A DNA stretch of 8,496 bases from contig MHDY01000256.1 in NCBI GenBank assembly GCA_001803705.1, forward strand, positions 5,061-13,556. Direction: 5' to 3'. The translations under genes were made by a program, and so were the position numbers. How positions within the stretch are numbered: position 1 is the first letter of the stretch; every line of letters starts with the position of its first letter. The stretch comes from Nitrospirae bacterium GWC2_56_14. Lineage in GTDB: Bacteria; Nitrospirota; UBA9217. Below are positions 1 to 5,096 of this stretch, piece after piece. The notes under the pieces were generated by a model. That model had not been told where the DNA came from and ran no database searches. It worked only from the letters and a program-made list of their open reading frames with translations.

Positions 1-405
1 AAGAAGGGGATAAACTGTACCCAGGCAGTTCTGTCGACCTATGGCAGGCGCTACGGCCTTGATCCGGAGATCGCCCTGCGGATGTCCGGCGCATTCGGTT
101 CGGGCATGGGCATGGGAGAGACCTGCGGAGCCGTGACAGGGGCGCTGATGGTCATCGGGCTGAAGCATTCCAACGTTTCCGGGAGCATGCTGCTTTCAAG
201 GGACCGGACCGAGGACGTGGCCCATGAATTCGTGGAGCGGTTCAAAGCCCTGCACGGGACGGTGGTCTGCAGGGAATTGCTGGGATGCGACGTGACCACG
301 CCGGACGGGCTGAAAACGGCGAAGCAGGAAAAGCATTTTAAAAAGCGCTGTCCCGAGTATGTGAAGGATGCCGCTCTGATACTGGAAGAGATATTGAAGG
401 ACTAG
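1..405 (+). CDS. C_GCAxxG_C_C family redox protein (5' partial)
   Basis: The reading frame is open from the first base, so the true start lies outside the window; 134 residues are visible. The sequence shows a Gly-Ile-Asn-Cys-Thr-Gln-Ala-Val segment near residue 6, a Gly/Met-rich stretch (31-39), the signature CGAVTG at 42-47, and cysteines at 90, 96 and 117. Spacing and context match the C_GCAxxG_C_C family of small putative redox-active proteins (usually about 140-150 residues), so only a few N-terminal residues should be missing. In this family the conserved cysteines are thought to bind metal or act in redox chemistry; no reaction is established, and I infer none here. It is cytoplasmic, with no signal or membrane segment. 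It is followed by a converging small gene, with no clear terminator between. The family call is firm, the function unknown. Confidence 0.88.
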   Translation, partial: KKGINCTQAVLSTYGRRYGLDPEIALRMSGAFGSGMGMGETCGAVTGALMVIGLKHSNVSGSMLLSRDRTEDVAHEFVERFKALHGTVVCRELLGCDVTTPDGLKTAKQEKHFKKRCPEYVKDAALILEEILKD

Positions 406-417
406 GAATCAGGGGGA

Positions 418-780
418 AGGCTGAAGGTTGAAGGGAGTCAGGGGTAGCAGCCTTAGGTCTTCAGCCGGAATACCTGAGCAGCTCCTATTTCTTTATGAGC
501 GTTACAACGCCTTTTGCGATCAGCAGGGCCCAGGGCGTGCCATGCAGCACGAGATCGAACCAGTCGATGGGTCTCACCAACTGGCCCTTTGACAGCATCT
601 GCAGTTTCTCCCAGATATGAGGCGGTGAAAAGGGCGCAAGCCCCAGCGTCAGGCAGGCAAGAATGAGCAAGCTCCACGGCATTTTCGAAATGAATTCCAT
701 AGGGAAGAACCTCCGGTCTTAGGAAAAATGGTAATGATCCAGGTTGCTAGGCTAGACTGTAATAAAAGAACCTTCAGCCT
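418..780. repeat. 12-bp inverted pair flanking the small membrane gene
   Basis: AGGCTGAAGGTT at 418-429 recurs exactly in inverted orientation (AACCTTCAGCCT) at 769-780, so the pair brackets the small minus-strand gene at 485-700. Surrounding sequence is of the same low-complexity GAAGG/CCTTC style (TTCAGCC at about 470 and AGCCTCAACACC at about 781). These look like dispersed intergenic repeat units rather than transposon ends: no transposase and no target duplication are visible. The exact match is seen; its meaning is unknown. Confidence 0.45.
485..700 (-). CDS. Small two-helix membrane protein of unknown function
   Basis: 71 residues. The start ATG at 700 is preceded by GGAGG nine bases upstream (rc of 710-714), which supports both start and expression. 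Two hydrophobic segments (about residues 7-24 and 47-68) flank a polar loop containing an Ile-Trp-Glu-Lys-Leu motif (29-33) and Val-Arg-Pro-Ile-Asp (42-46); the protein ends in Ile-Lys-Lys. I recall very similar short proteins (LTLGLAPF...HLWEKL...RPIDxFDLxLHGTPW) in public annotations under the name 'RND transporter'. At 71 residues it cannot be an RND pump, so that name should not be believed. It stands alone on the minus strand, with the DUF218 gene diverging to the right. It is probably an inner-membrane small protein; its partner is unknown. Confidence 0.75.
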   Translation of the reverse strand: MEFISKMPWSLLILACLTLGLAPFSPPHIWEKLQMLSKGQLVRPIDWFDLVLHGTPWALLIAKGVVTLIKK

Positions 781-850
781 ACAGCCTCAACACCTGAATG
801 ATTTTTAACACTATACCATACGACCGACGCTGCGCATAGCCTTTCCTGAC

Positions 851-896
851 CCGATCCCCGAACCCTGGTCGGTGGTCCCTGTACCCTGGACCCTCG
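851..896. repeat. Degenerate CCCTG-type intergenic repeat
   Basis: Between the small membrane gene and the DUF218 gene (701-932) I see no gene. The stretch contains ACCCTGG at 862-868 and again at 883-889, with related GATCCCC, GGTCCCT and GGACCCT words between and around them, all in one orientation. Such CCCTGaaCCCTG intergenic repeats are familiar in Nitrospirota and Desulfobacterota genomes. Whether they are transcribed or structural is unknown. Confidence 0.4.
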
Positions 897-932
897 GCCG
901 GCATCTCATTTGTGCAAAGGGAAACGACACTC

Positions 933-1691
933 ATGAGTTTTATCTTCACAAAAACACTGCTGTTCCTGCTGCTGCCGCCGGCGAGCATCCTGCTGCTCAT
1001 GTTCCTGGGGTTCCTGCTCATGTGGTCTCATCGCCTCCTGGGCCGCCTGCTGATCACGGCTGGATTTATTTTGCTGTACGGTCTGAGCATCGGTCCCGTA
1101 TCCGACGCTTTGATCGCGCCGCTGGAGGCCGGATGGCGGCCCCTTGCTGTGAAGGACGTCAAAGCCGACCTCATCGTGGTGCTGGGCGGTGGGGCTGTTG
1201 ATCTTTCCGTTCTGGGTCTTGAACCGGTGCCGAATTCCGGCTCCCTAGAGCGGGTAGTGGCTGCGGTAAAGCTTTATCGCTCGCTGCATATCCCGATGGT
1301 GATAACCGGCGGCGCGGGCGACCCTGTCAGGCCGGAGCTTTCCGATGCCGACCCGATGGCTCGCGTTGCCCTGGATCTCGGCGTGCCGAAGAAACACGTC
1401 ATGGTGGACAATTCCTCGTTCAACACGCTTGCCAGCGCCAGGAACATGAAGGCCCGGTTTTCCGGGAAACGCATGGTCCTGGTAACCTCCGCCTATCACC
1501 TGAAGCGGTCCGTGGCCATGTTCCAAAAACAGGGGCTTGAGGTGCTGCCCCAGCCCTCCGGGTTCCAGAGCGCGCCGCGGGACCGCACGTTCCATGACGC
1601 CATCCCGCGCCTGGAATTCCTGCACATCTCCTCAATCGCCATTTCCGAACGACTCAGTCTGTCCTGGTACCGTTTCAAAAAAGACCTATAA
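933..1691 (+). CDS. YdcF/ElyC/SanA-type DUF218 membrane-anchored protein
   Basis: 252 residues from ATG 933, which has AAAGGG about 12 bases upstream. An in-frame GTG at 912 would add seven residues but would itself contain that site. Two membrane segments (about 8-32 and 37-55) are followed by a DUF218 domain: IVVLGGG (81-87), an N-S-x-S-x-E-R segment (101-107), ITGG (124-127), a DNSSFNTLASAR motif (159-170) and VTSAYHLKRS (184-193). The conserved polar residues of the family (Asp/Glu, Ser, Thr, Tyr, His) are present, so the domain looks intact. Members with two N-terminal helices resemble E. coli ElyC, linked to envelope integrity; the biochemical activity of the family is not settled. The gene appears to be monocistronic; the marR promoter begins 19 bases after its stop. 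Confidence 0.88.
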   Translation: MSFIFTKTLLFLLLPPASILLLMFLGFLLMWSHRLLGRLLITAGFILLYGLSIGPVSDALIAPLEAGWRPLAVKDVKADLIVVLGGGAVDLSVLGLEPVPNSGSLERVVAAVKLYRSLHIPMVITGGAGDPVRPELSDADPMARVALDLGVPKKHVMVDNSSFNTLASARNMKARFSGKRMVLVTSAYHLKRSVAMFQKQGLEVLPQPSGFQSAPRDRTFHDAIPRLEFLHISSIAISERLSLSWYRFKKDL

Positions 1692-1710
1692 TTATATGAT
1701 GGTCTCTCGC

Positions 1711-1738
1711 TTGACATTCCTTTCTCCCGCGCTATAAT
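1711..1738 (+). promoter_or_regulatory. Near-consensus promoter of marR
   Basis: TTGACA at 1711-1716 and TATAAT at 1733-1738 are separated by 16 bp, both hexamers being perfect sigma-70 consensus. Transcription should begin near 1745, inside the palindrome at 1741-1754, about 30 bases before the marR start codon. Confidence 0.85.
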
Positions 1739-1740
1739 TA

Positions 1741-1754
1741 GTTTAATATTAAAC
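1741..1754. promoter_or_regulatory. Palindromic operator at the marR start site
   Basis: GTTTAATATTAAAC is a perfect 14-bp inverted repeat beginning two bases after the -10 box. A repressor bound here would block initiation, which is the usual mode of autorepression for MarR-family proteins. Its core TTAATATTAA recurs at 2249-2258, downstream of marR. The palindrome is seen; binding by the adjacent MarR protein is inference. Confidence 0.75.
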
Positions 1755-1773
1755 AGTTAATCGGTGAACTATT

Positions 1774-2232
1774 ATGGGGACTCATTATAAGGGATTACCT
1801 GCTGTCCGGCAGGCGCTGGACGCGTATATCAAGCTCATCCGGGCGTCGGAATCCGTTACCTCCCGGGTGATACGGCATCTGGACGATGACGGTTTGACCG
1901 TAAGCCAGTTCGGAGTGCTTGAGGCCCTGTTCCATCTCGGCCCGCTGAGCCAGCGCGAGCTTGCGCAAAAGATCCTGAAAAGCGGCGGGAATGTGACCAT
2001 GGTGATCGACAATCTCGAAAAACAGGGATGGGTAAAGCGCAAAAGGGACGAAAAGGACCGGCGCCTGTACCGGATATCGCTGACCTCCGGGGGGAGCAGG
2101 CTGATAAAGCGCATATTCCCCCGTCATGCCGAGAAGATCACCGCTCAAATGAACGTTCTTACGAAGGAAGAACTGCAGGAGCTGGGGCATCTCTGCCGTA
2201 AGCTGGGACTGCAGCAGGCGGAGGGGTCCTGA
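1774..2232 (+). CDS. MarR-family transcriptional regulator
   Basis: 152 residues. The winged helix-turn-helix spans about residues 40-105: LTVSQFGVLEAL, LSQRELAQKI, a recognition-helix segment GGNVTMVIDNLEKQGWV (71-87), and the wing with the family hallmark D-E-K-D-R-R (92-97) followed by YRISLT. N- and C-terminal helices form the usual dimer interface. There is one cysteine (141) near the C-terminus and none at the N-terminus, so the classic OhrR-type peroxide-sensing cysteine is absent. The start is fixed by the promoter position; the ribosome site is weak (GGTG seven bases upstream). A perfect palindrome over its own start site suggests autorepression, and a second copy of the core after its stop suggests control of the CDGSH-DoxX genes. 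The inducer is unknown; MarR proteins beside DoxX often answer quinones or oxidants. Confidence 0.93.
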   Translation: MGTHYKGLPAVRQALDAYIKLIRASESVTSRVIRHLDDDGLTVSQFGVLEALFHLGPLSQRELAQKILKSGGNVTMVIDNLEKQGWVKRKRDEKDRRLYRISLTSGGSRLIKRIFPRHAEKITAQMNVLTKEELQELGHLCRKLGLQQAEGS

Positions 2233-2246
2233 TGATGGCATCATTA

Positions 2247-2260
2247 TATTAATATTAATA
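2247..2260. promoter_or_regulatory. Second copy of the marR-type palindrome
   Basis: TATTAATATTAATA is a perfect 14-bp palindrome 15 bases after the marR stop. It shares the ten-base core TTAATATTAA with the operator at 1741-1754. It lies upstream of the CDGSH gene, fitting joint control by the MarR protein. AT-rich palindromes can arise by chance, so the shared core and the position are the main arguments. Confidence 0.55.
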
Positions 2261-2380
2261 CGAACGCATTAAATAATGACACATGCTGCACCCCTTTTTA
2301 TCCTCTCCCCTCTGCGGGAGAGGGTAGGGTGAGGGGGATCCCTCCGAGGGATGTAACAATTTTTAATTCGTTTGCATTAA
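2255..2380. promoter_or_regulatory. Two related 18-bp palindromic boxes ahead of CDGSH gene
   Basis: Box A (2255-2272) reads TTAATACGAACGCATTAA and box B (2363-2380) reads TTAATTCGTTTGCATTAA. Both fit TTAATnCG-N2-nGnATTAA, with AT-rich arms and CG-type inner dinucleotides, and match each other at 14 of 18 positions. Their centres are 108 bp apart. Box A overlaps the TATTAATATTAATA palindrome; box B ends 20 bases before the CDGSH start codon. They could be a pair of operators. No strong sigma-70 promoter is visible between box B and the gene. Confidence 0.45.
2302..2352. repeat. REP-like double hairpin in intergenic region
   Basis: The first hairpin pairs CCTCTCCC (2302-2309) with GGGAGAGG (2316-2323) and is followed by GTAGGGTGAGGGGG. 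This is the familiar 'CCTCTCCC..GGGAGAGGG..GGGTGAGGGG' extragenic palindrome found in many bacterial genomes. A second hairpin pairs ATCCCTC (2338-2344) with GAGGGAT (2346-2352) across one base. Neither is followed by a T run, so intrinsic termination is unlikely. A role in mRNA stability or attenuation ahead of the CDGSH gene is possible. Confidence 0.65.
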
Positions 2381-2400
2381 TAAGTAAGGCAGAACGCGAT

Positions 2401-2622
2401 ATGAGTAAGGGATTACCTGTCATGGTGGAGCTGGAGGCGGGGACGCATTACTGGTGCAGGTGCGGGAAAAGCAGGACCGAGCCGTTTTGCGACGGATCGC
2501 ATGAAGGCACGGCCTTTTTACCGCTGGAATTCGTCGTGGACGTGAAAAAGAAGGCAGGACTGTGTACCTGCGGACGGACAAAGAACGCGCCTTATTGCGA
2601 TGGCACGCACGCAAAGGTGTAG
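2401..2622 (+). CDS. Tandem CDGSH iron-sulfur domain protein
   Basis: 73 residues with two complete CDGSH-type cluster sites. Site one is C19-x-C21 ... C30-D-G-S-H34; site two is C55-x-C57 ... C66-D-G-T-H70. Each CxC plus CDGxH set provides the three cysteines and one histidine that ligate a [2Fe-2S] cluster, so the protein should carry two clusters. It is soluble: there is no signal and, unlike mitoNEET, no membrane anchor. The frame remains open back to 2329, but ATG 2401 is chosen because the domain homology starts there and TAAGG lies 11 bases upstream; the longer form would run through the REP hairpin. It is followed after 28 bases by doxX, probably as one transcript. Bacterial relatives are thought to act in redox sensing or iron/cluster handling; the exact role is unknown. 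Confidence 0.9.
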   Translation: MSKGLPVMVELEAGTHYWCRCGKSRTEPFCDGSHEGTAFLPLEFVVDVKKKAGLCTCGRTKNAPYCDGTHAKV

Positions 2623-2650
2623 GAATTCATGATTTTGAAAGGGGGCATAT

Positions 2651-3097
2651 ATGTTAAAAAAACTATTTCAAACAAGCGATGATACGGCAACCCTGGTCCT
2701 GAGGGTGCTGCTCGGCGTGGTTTTCTTTCCCCACGGGATGCAGAAGCTGCTCGGCTGGTTCGGCGGCCCGGGTTTTGAAGGGACCATGGGGTTCTTTACG
2801 GGAACGCTCGGTATTCCCGTGATTTTCGCGTTCCTTGCGATCATTGCAGAAGGGCTGGGGGCGCTTGGTCTGATCACCGGGTTCTTGACCAGGATCTCGG
2901 CCTTCGGGATCGCCGTGAATATGGCGGTTGCCGTGTACCTGCTGCATTGGCAGAACGGGTTCTTCATGAACTGGTTCGGAAAACAGGCGGGAGAGGGATA
3001 TGAATATCATCTCCTGGCGATCGCCATCGCCATTGCCTTGATCATCAAGGGCGGCGGGAAGTTGTCCGTTGACAGGATCGTTGCAGAAAAGCTGTAA
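2651..3097 (+). CDS. DoxX family inner-membrane protein
   Basis: 148 residues, preceded by the strong ribosome site AAAGGGGG six bases before the ATG. Four hydrophobic helices are visible (about 14-36, 55-77, 82-100, 119-136). The family features are the first-helix LRVLLGVVFFPHGMQKLLGWFGG segment (residues 17-39, with H28-G-M-Q-K), a G-x-x-x-x-T segment at helix 3, and the C-terminal EYHLLAIAIA...KGGGKLSVDR stretch. Length and topology match DoxX/YphA/YkgB-type proteins. DoxX was named for the small subunit of an archaeal quinol oxidase, but bacterial single-gene members are linked to oxidative, thiol or quinone stress rather than respiration. It lies downstream of the CDGSH gene under likely MarR control and ends in a strong terminator. 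Confidence 0.92.
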   Translation: MLKKLFQTSDDTATLVLRVLLGVVFFPHGMQKLLGWFGGPGFEGTMGFFTGTLGIPVIFAFLAIIAEGLGALGLITGFLTRISAFGIAVNMAVAVYLLHWQNGFFMNWFGKQAGEGYEYHLLAIAIAIALIIKGGGKLSVDRIVAEKL

Positions 3098-3136
3098 CCA
3101 GCAGTCACAGACACGTAGCCAGGTGGAACACAGATG

Positions 3137-3164
3137 GGGCCATCACCCGATGGCCCTTTTTTTT
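3137..3164 (+). terminator. Rho-independent terminator after doxX
   Basis: GGGCCATC (3137-3144) pairs perfectly with GATGGCCC (3149-3156) across the loop ACCC, followed directly by eight T residues. It sits 40 bases after the doxX stop and closes the CDGSH-doxX transcript. Confidence 0.95.
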
Positions 3165-3200
3165 ACGAAACGCGTTACACCAGGAAAAAAACTTTTTTTG

Positions 3201-3283
3201 TCCGCAGATTTCGCAGATGAGCGCAGATTGAAAAACAATTTTCGATCTGATCGACCGCGAATGCACGCTAATGGACACTAATA
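3201..3283. repeat. Two blocks of 10-bp-period intergenic repeats
   Basis: The 220 bases between the doxX terminator and the dsrE-like gene hold no gene. Block one (3201-3230) is three 10-base units: TCCGCAGATT, TCGCAGATGA, GCGCAGATTG. Block two (3254-3283) is three more of a different word: ACCGCGAATG, CACGCTAATG, GACACTAATA. Both are variants of the CGCAGATT / CGCTAATG interspersed sequence seen in intergenic regions of many environmental bacteria. The 10-base period is seen directly; the function is unknown. Downstream, TATACT at 3335-3340 could be a -10 box for dsrE, but no good -35 accompanies it. Confidence 0.6.
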
Positions 3284-3386
3284 ACTTCTCTGTATCTCGC
3301 TTCGCGTTCAGCTTTATTATCACTGCCTTTGCGCTATACTTTTCAAATAGGCTCATATAGACCGATGAAAACCACGGGAGGCGGGT

Positions 3387-3872
3387 ATGAAGAAGAAAAT
3401 GCTGGTCGTAGCAGGTGTGCTGCTGGTTGCCGCCCTTGCCTTAGCCGGACAGGCCGTAAAGGTGAATGCGCTGAAGGGGGTTACGCGCGTAAAGATCGTC
3501 TGCGACGTAAATGTCGGCGAGCCGAAATTGCTTCTGAAGCGAATGGAACTCCTGGACAAGACCTGGAAGCAGTTGGCCGCAGCGGGGATGAAGCCGACCG
3601 TGGTAATGGCCTTTCGCGCCAAAGCCAGTTTTTTCATCACCAAAGGAGAAGGATATGTTGCCGCGGAGGCGCTGGGCGCCAAACGTGAAATGCGAGCATG
3701 GATCGAGCGGTTCAAGGAGGCCGGGTTCACCATCGAACAGTGCGCCCTAGCAGCGGAGATGCTCGATATCGAGGTGAAGGATTTCCTTCCCCAGGTGGAG
3801 GTTGTGGAAAACGGCTACGTCTCGCTGATCGGGTATCAGCAGCAGGGGTATGCCCTACTTCCCCTGGATTGA
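3387..3872 (+). CDS. Exported DsrE-family protein
   Basis: 161 residues. GGGAGG (3376-3381) lies five bases before the ATG. Residues 1-23 form a signal peptide (Lys-rich start, hydrophobic core, Ala-Gly-Gln-Ala end), with no lipobox, so the mature protein should be periplasmic. The rest follows the DsrE/DsrF fold: a first strand VKIVCDV (35-41), a helix EPKLLLKRMELLDKTWKQL, strand PTVVMAF (70-76), G-x-x-I-x-x-C119, and a conserved-looking tail with V-E-N-G-Y-V-S-L-I-G-Y-x-x-x-G-Y. Cys119 sits where DsrE/DsrF/TusD relatives carry their conserved cysteine; Cys39 is a possible partner. Cytoplasmic relatives transfer sulfur; the role of exported members is not established. It is convergent with the DHFR-family gene, 39 bases apart, with no clear terminator. 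Confidence 0.82.
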   Translation: MKKKMLVVAGVLLVAALALAGQAVKVNALKGVTRVKIVCDVNVGEPKLLLKRMELLDKTWKQLAAAGMKPTVVMAFRAKASFFITKGEGYVAAEALGAKREMRAWIERFKEAGFTIEQCALAAEMLDIEVKDFLPQVEVVENGYVSLIGYQQQGYALLPLD

Positions 3873-3911
3873 GCTGTCCGCCGGTGGGGATATCTTCGTT
3901 TGCGTTTCGAC

Positions 3912-4469
3912 TTACGTATGCTTTCTGTAATGAAGGGCAACGACGCCGGATTGAAAGGTTTCCAAACCGATAAAATCGAGCCGAAGCCTGTCCTGCGGCT
4001 TCACGGTTTCGAATAACCGCGGTCCTTTTCCGGCAACAACCGGATGAACCACGAAACGATACTCGTCGATCAAGCCGCGCTCCGAAAGCTGGGACGCAAT
4101 GCTCAAACTGCCTATGCAGATGTCTTTTCCAGGCTGCTGCTTCAGCGCAAGCACTTCTTCCGCAAGGTTACCACGCACGATTTTCGTATTCTTTCCTTCA
4201 ACCTGTTTCAATGTCGTGGAGAATACGACCTTGTCGAGAGAGTCGAACACGCGAGCGAACTCATTGGTTGCTTCATCCTCAGATTGGTTTTTGGCGACTT
4301 CGGGCCAATAGGGTACCATGAGTTGATATGTAGTCCGGCCGAAGAGGAGGACATTCGCCTTGCGCAGCAGCCTGGTGAAGTACTCGTGCACCGCGTCGTC
4401 GGCAATCATGTCCGTGTGGCTGCAGTACCCGTCAGTGGTAATATTGATCGCAAAAACAACACTTCTCAT
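3912..4469 (-). CDS. Dihydrofolate reductase family protein (RibD C-terminal type)
   Basis: 185 residues from ATG 4469, fixed by AAGGAG five bases upstream (rc of 4475-4480); the frame extends 12 codons further without support. N-terminal strand MRSVVFAINITTDGY, the LLFGRTTY segment (41-48), and ICIGSLSIASQL (118-129) followed by LIDEYRFVVHPVVAGKGPRLF (133-153) are hallmarks of the RibD_C/YyaP/YwjB-like dihydrofolate-reductase superfamily, which binds NADPH. Substrate is unknown for most stand-alone members. It is not the FolA type nor the DfrA/DfrB type found in resistance integrons, so trimethoprim resistance should not be inferred. It has the orientation of the integron cassettes and lies beyond the last attC, with no attC of its own, so it may be a degraded cassette or the flanking chromosome. 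Confidence 0.88.
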   Translation of the reverse strand: MRSVVFAINITTDGYCSHTDMIADDAVHEYFTRLLRKANVLLFGRTTYQLMVPYWPEVAKNQSEDEATNEFARVFDSLDKVVFSTTLKQVEGKNTKIVRGNLAEEVLALKQQPGKDICIGSLSIASQLSERGLIDEYRFVVHPVVAGKGPRLFETVKPQDRLRLDFIGLETFQSGVVALHYRKHT

Positions 4470-4496
4470 AAGATCTCCTTGTGTGACGTTACATGA

Positions 4497-4524
4497 AAAA
4501 TTCAAGTACCACTTGATCGAATTT
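4497..4524 (-). terminator. Possible weak terminator after the DUF3795 gene
   Basis: On the minus strand AAATTC, GAT, CAAGT, GGT, ACTTG, AATTT can fold into an AT-rich stem with a short bulge (AAATT paired with AATTT, AAGT with ACTT), followed by a run of five T. It lies between the DUF3795 stop and the DHFR-family start. Stem strength is low, so this is tentative. The 80 bases here contain nothing attC-like. Confidence 0.35.
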
Positions 4525-4549
4525 CCAGAGCCTTCGTCTCCTCTTTAGT

Positions 4550-5035
4550 TTATTTGGCAGTCTTCCTCTTGATGAGGTTTCTTCTTCTATTCGTTTTGTC
4601 TATCAATTTTGTTATCGCATCGCAATTAAAACACTTCCTGTTGTGAATTGAGATCAAGCTGCCGCACTTTGAACAACGGTATTTCTTGAATTGCTCTTCG
4701 ATAAATTTGCCCACCCCCATTTTCTTGATATACGCCAAATTGTCCTTCATGCTCATATTGTAGTTATTTCTATATCTATAGTCCATGCGGTTGATTTGCT
4801 TGCAGGGATAATAGCCGCACTCAAAACAAAAGGCGGCATTGCCTTTTGATGCGTGATTAAGCCCCGTGCATTTCTCAAATAGATATGCGCACTTCTCTTT
4901 TCGTGGTCGGCAGCCGATGCATTGACTTCGTTTCAGATTGTATACATAGGCAAGATATCGGCTGCAAATGGCACAATTCACTCCGCACGGTGCGATAAGT
5001 TCCTGAGATATCGGATTTGATGCTTTCATCTTCAT
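4550..5035 (-). CDS. DUF3795 cysteine-rich protein (cassette 5)
   Basis: 161 residues with 14 cysteines. The DUF3795 pattern is clear: APCGVNCAIC (15-24), C39-I-G-C42, C49, C56, C70-F-E-C73-G-Y-Y-P-C78, then RYRNNYNMS (88-95) and NLAYIKKMG (99-107). A C-terminal zinc-ribbon-like pair follows: C121-S-K-C124-G and C135-F-N-C138. The cysteines presumably bind metal (zinc or an iron-sulfur cluster); the family has no assigned reaction. The first ATG lies directly after the attC core GTTACGC, leaving no room for a ribosome-binding site outside the attC, and none is visible inside it. A second ATG two codons on is no better. Unlike cassettes 1-4 it has no attC at its 3' end, so the cassette is truncated there or ends the array. 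Confidence 0.87.
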   Translation of the reverse strand: MKMKASNPISQELIAPCGVNCAICSRYLAYVYNLKRSQCIGCRPRKEKCAYLFEKCTGLNHASKGNAAFCFECGYYPCKQINRMDYRYRNNYNMSMKDNLAYIKKMGVGKFIEEQFKKYRCSKCGSLISIHNRKCFNCDAITKLIDKTNRRRNLIKRKTAK

Positions 5036-5096
5036 GCGTAACGCCAGGGTGAGACGCGCGGATTTAGGCGCGTCGTTCTCGACCCTGTTGTTGGTT
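5036..5096 (-). other. attC site 4 (after cassette 4)
   Basis: 61 bp. On the minus strand the left box AACCAAC and right box GTTACGC enclose an imperfect palindrome. CAGGGT/ACCCTG (5045-5050 with 5082-5087) and GACGCGC/GCGCGTC (5053-5059 with 5068-5074) pair perfectly, with unequal unpaired bases between them and an 8-base apical loop. Outer AAC/GTT pairing, a short unpaired spacer and extrahelical bases are the folded-strand signals that integron integrases recognise. It touches the stop codon of cassette 4 and the start of cassette 5. Confidence 0.82.

Noticed and set aside
453..677. Open frames antisense to or overlapping the small membrane protein gene
   Set aside because: They lack ribosome sites and family features; the 485-700 frame has both.
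912..932. GTG start for the DUF218 gene
   Set aside because: It would make the likely ribosome site AAAGGG part of the coding sequence; ATG 933 starts directly at a normal signal/membrane segment.
2329..2400. Longer N-terminus for the CDGSH protein
   Set aside because: The extension would be encoded by the REP-like hairpins and the 18-bp box, which are intergenic elements; ATG 2401 has its own ribosome site.
3912..4469. Trimethoprim resistance cassette (dfr)
   Set aside because: Motifs are those of the RibD C-terminal type, not FolA/DfrA or DfrB, and there is no attC at its end.
4044..4496. Long plus-strand open frame opposite the DHFR-family gene
   Set aside because: It is a shadow of a gene with clear family motifs and a ribosome site on the other strand.
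4470..4549. A fifth attC between the DUF3795 and DHFR-family genes
   Set aside because: Only an AT-rich weak hairpin is present; there is no AAC...GTT pair enclosing a two-part GC stem.
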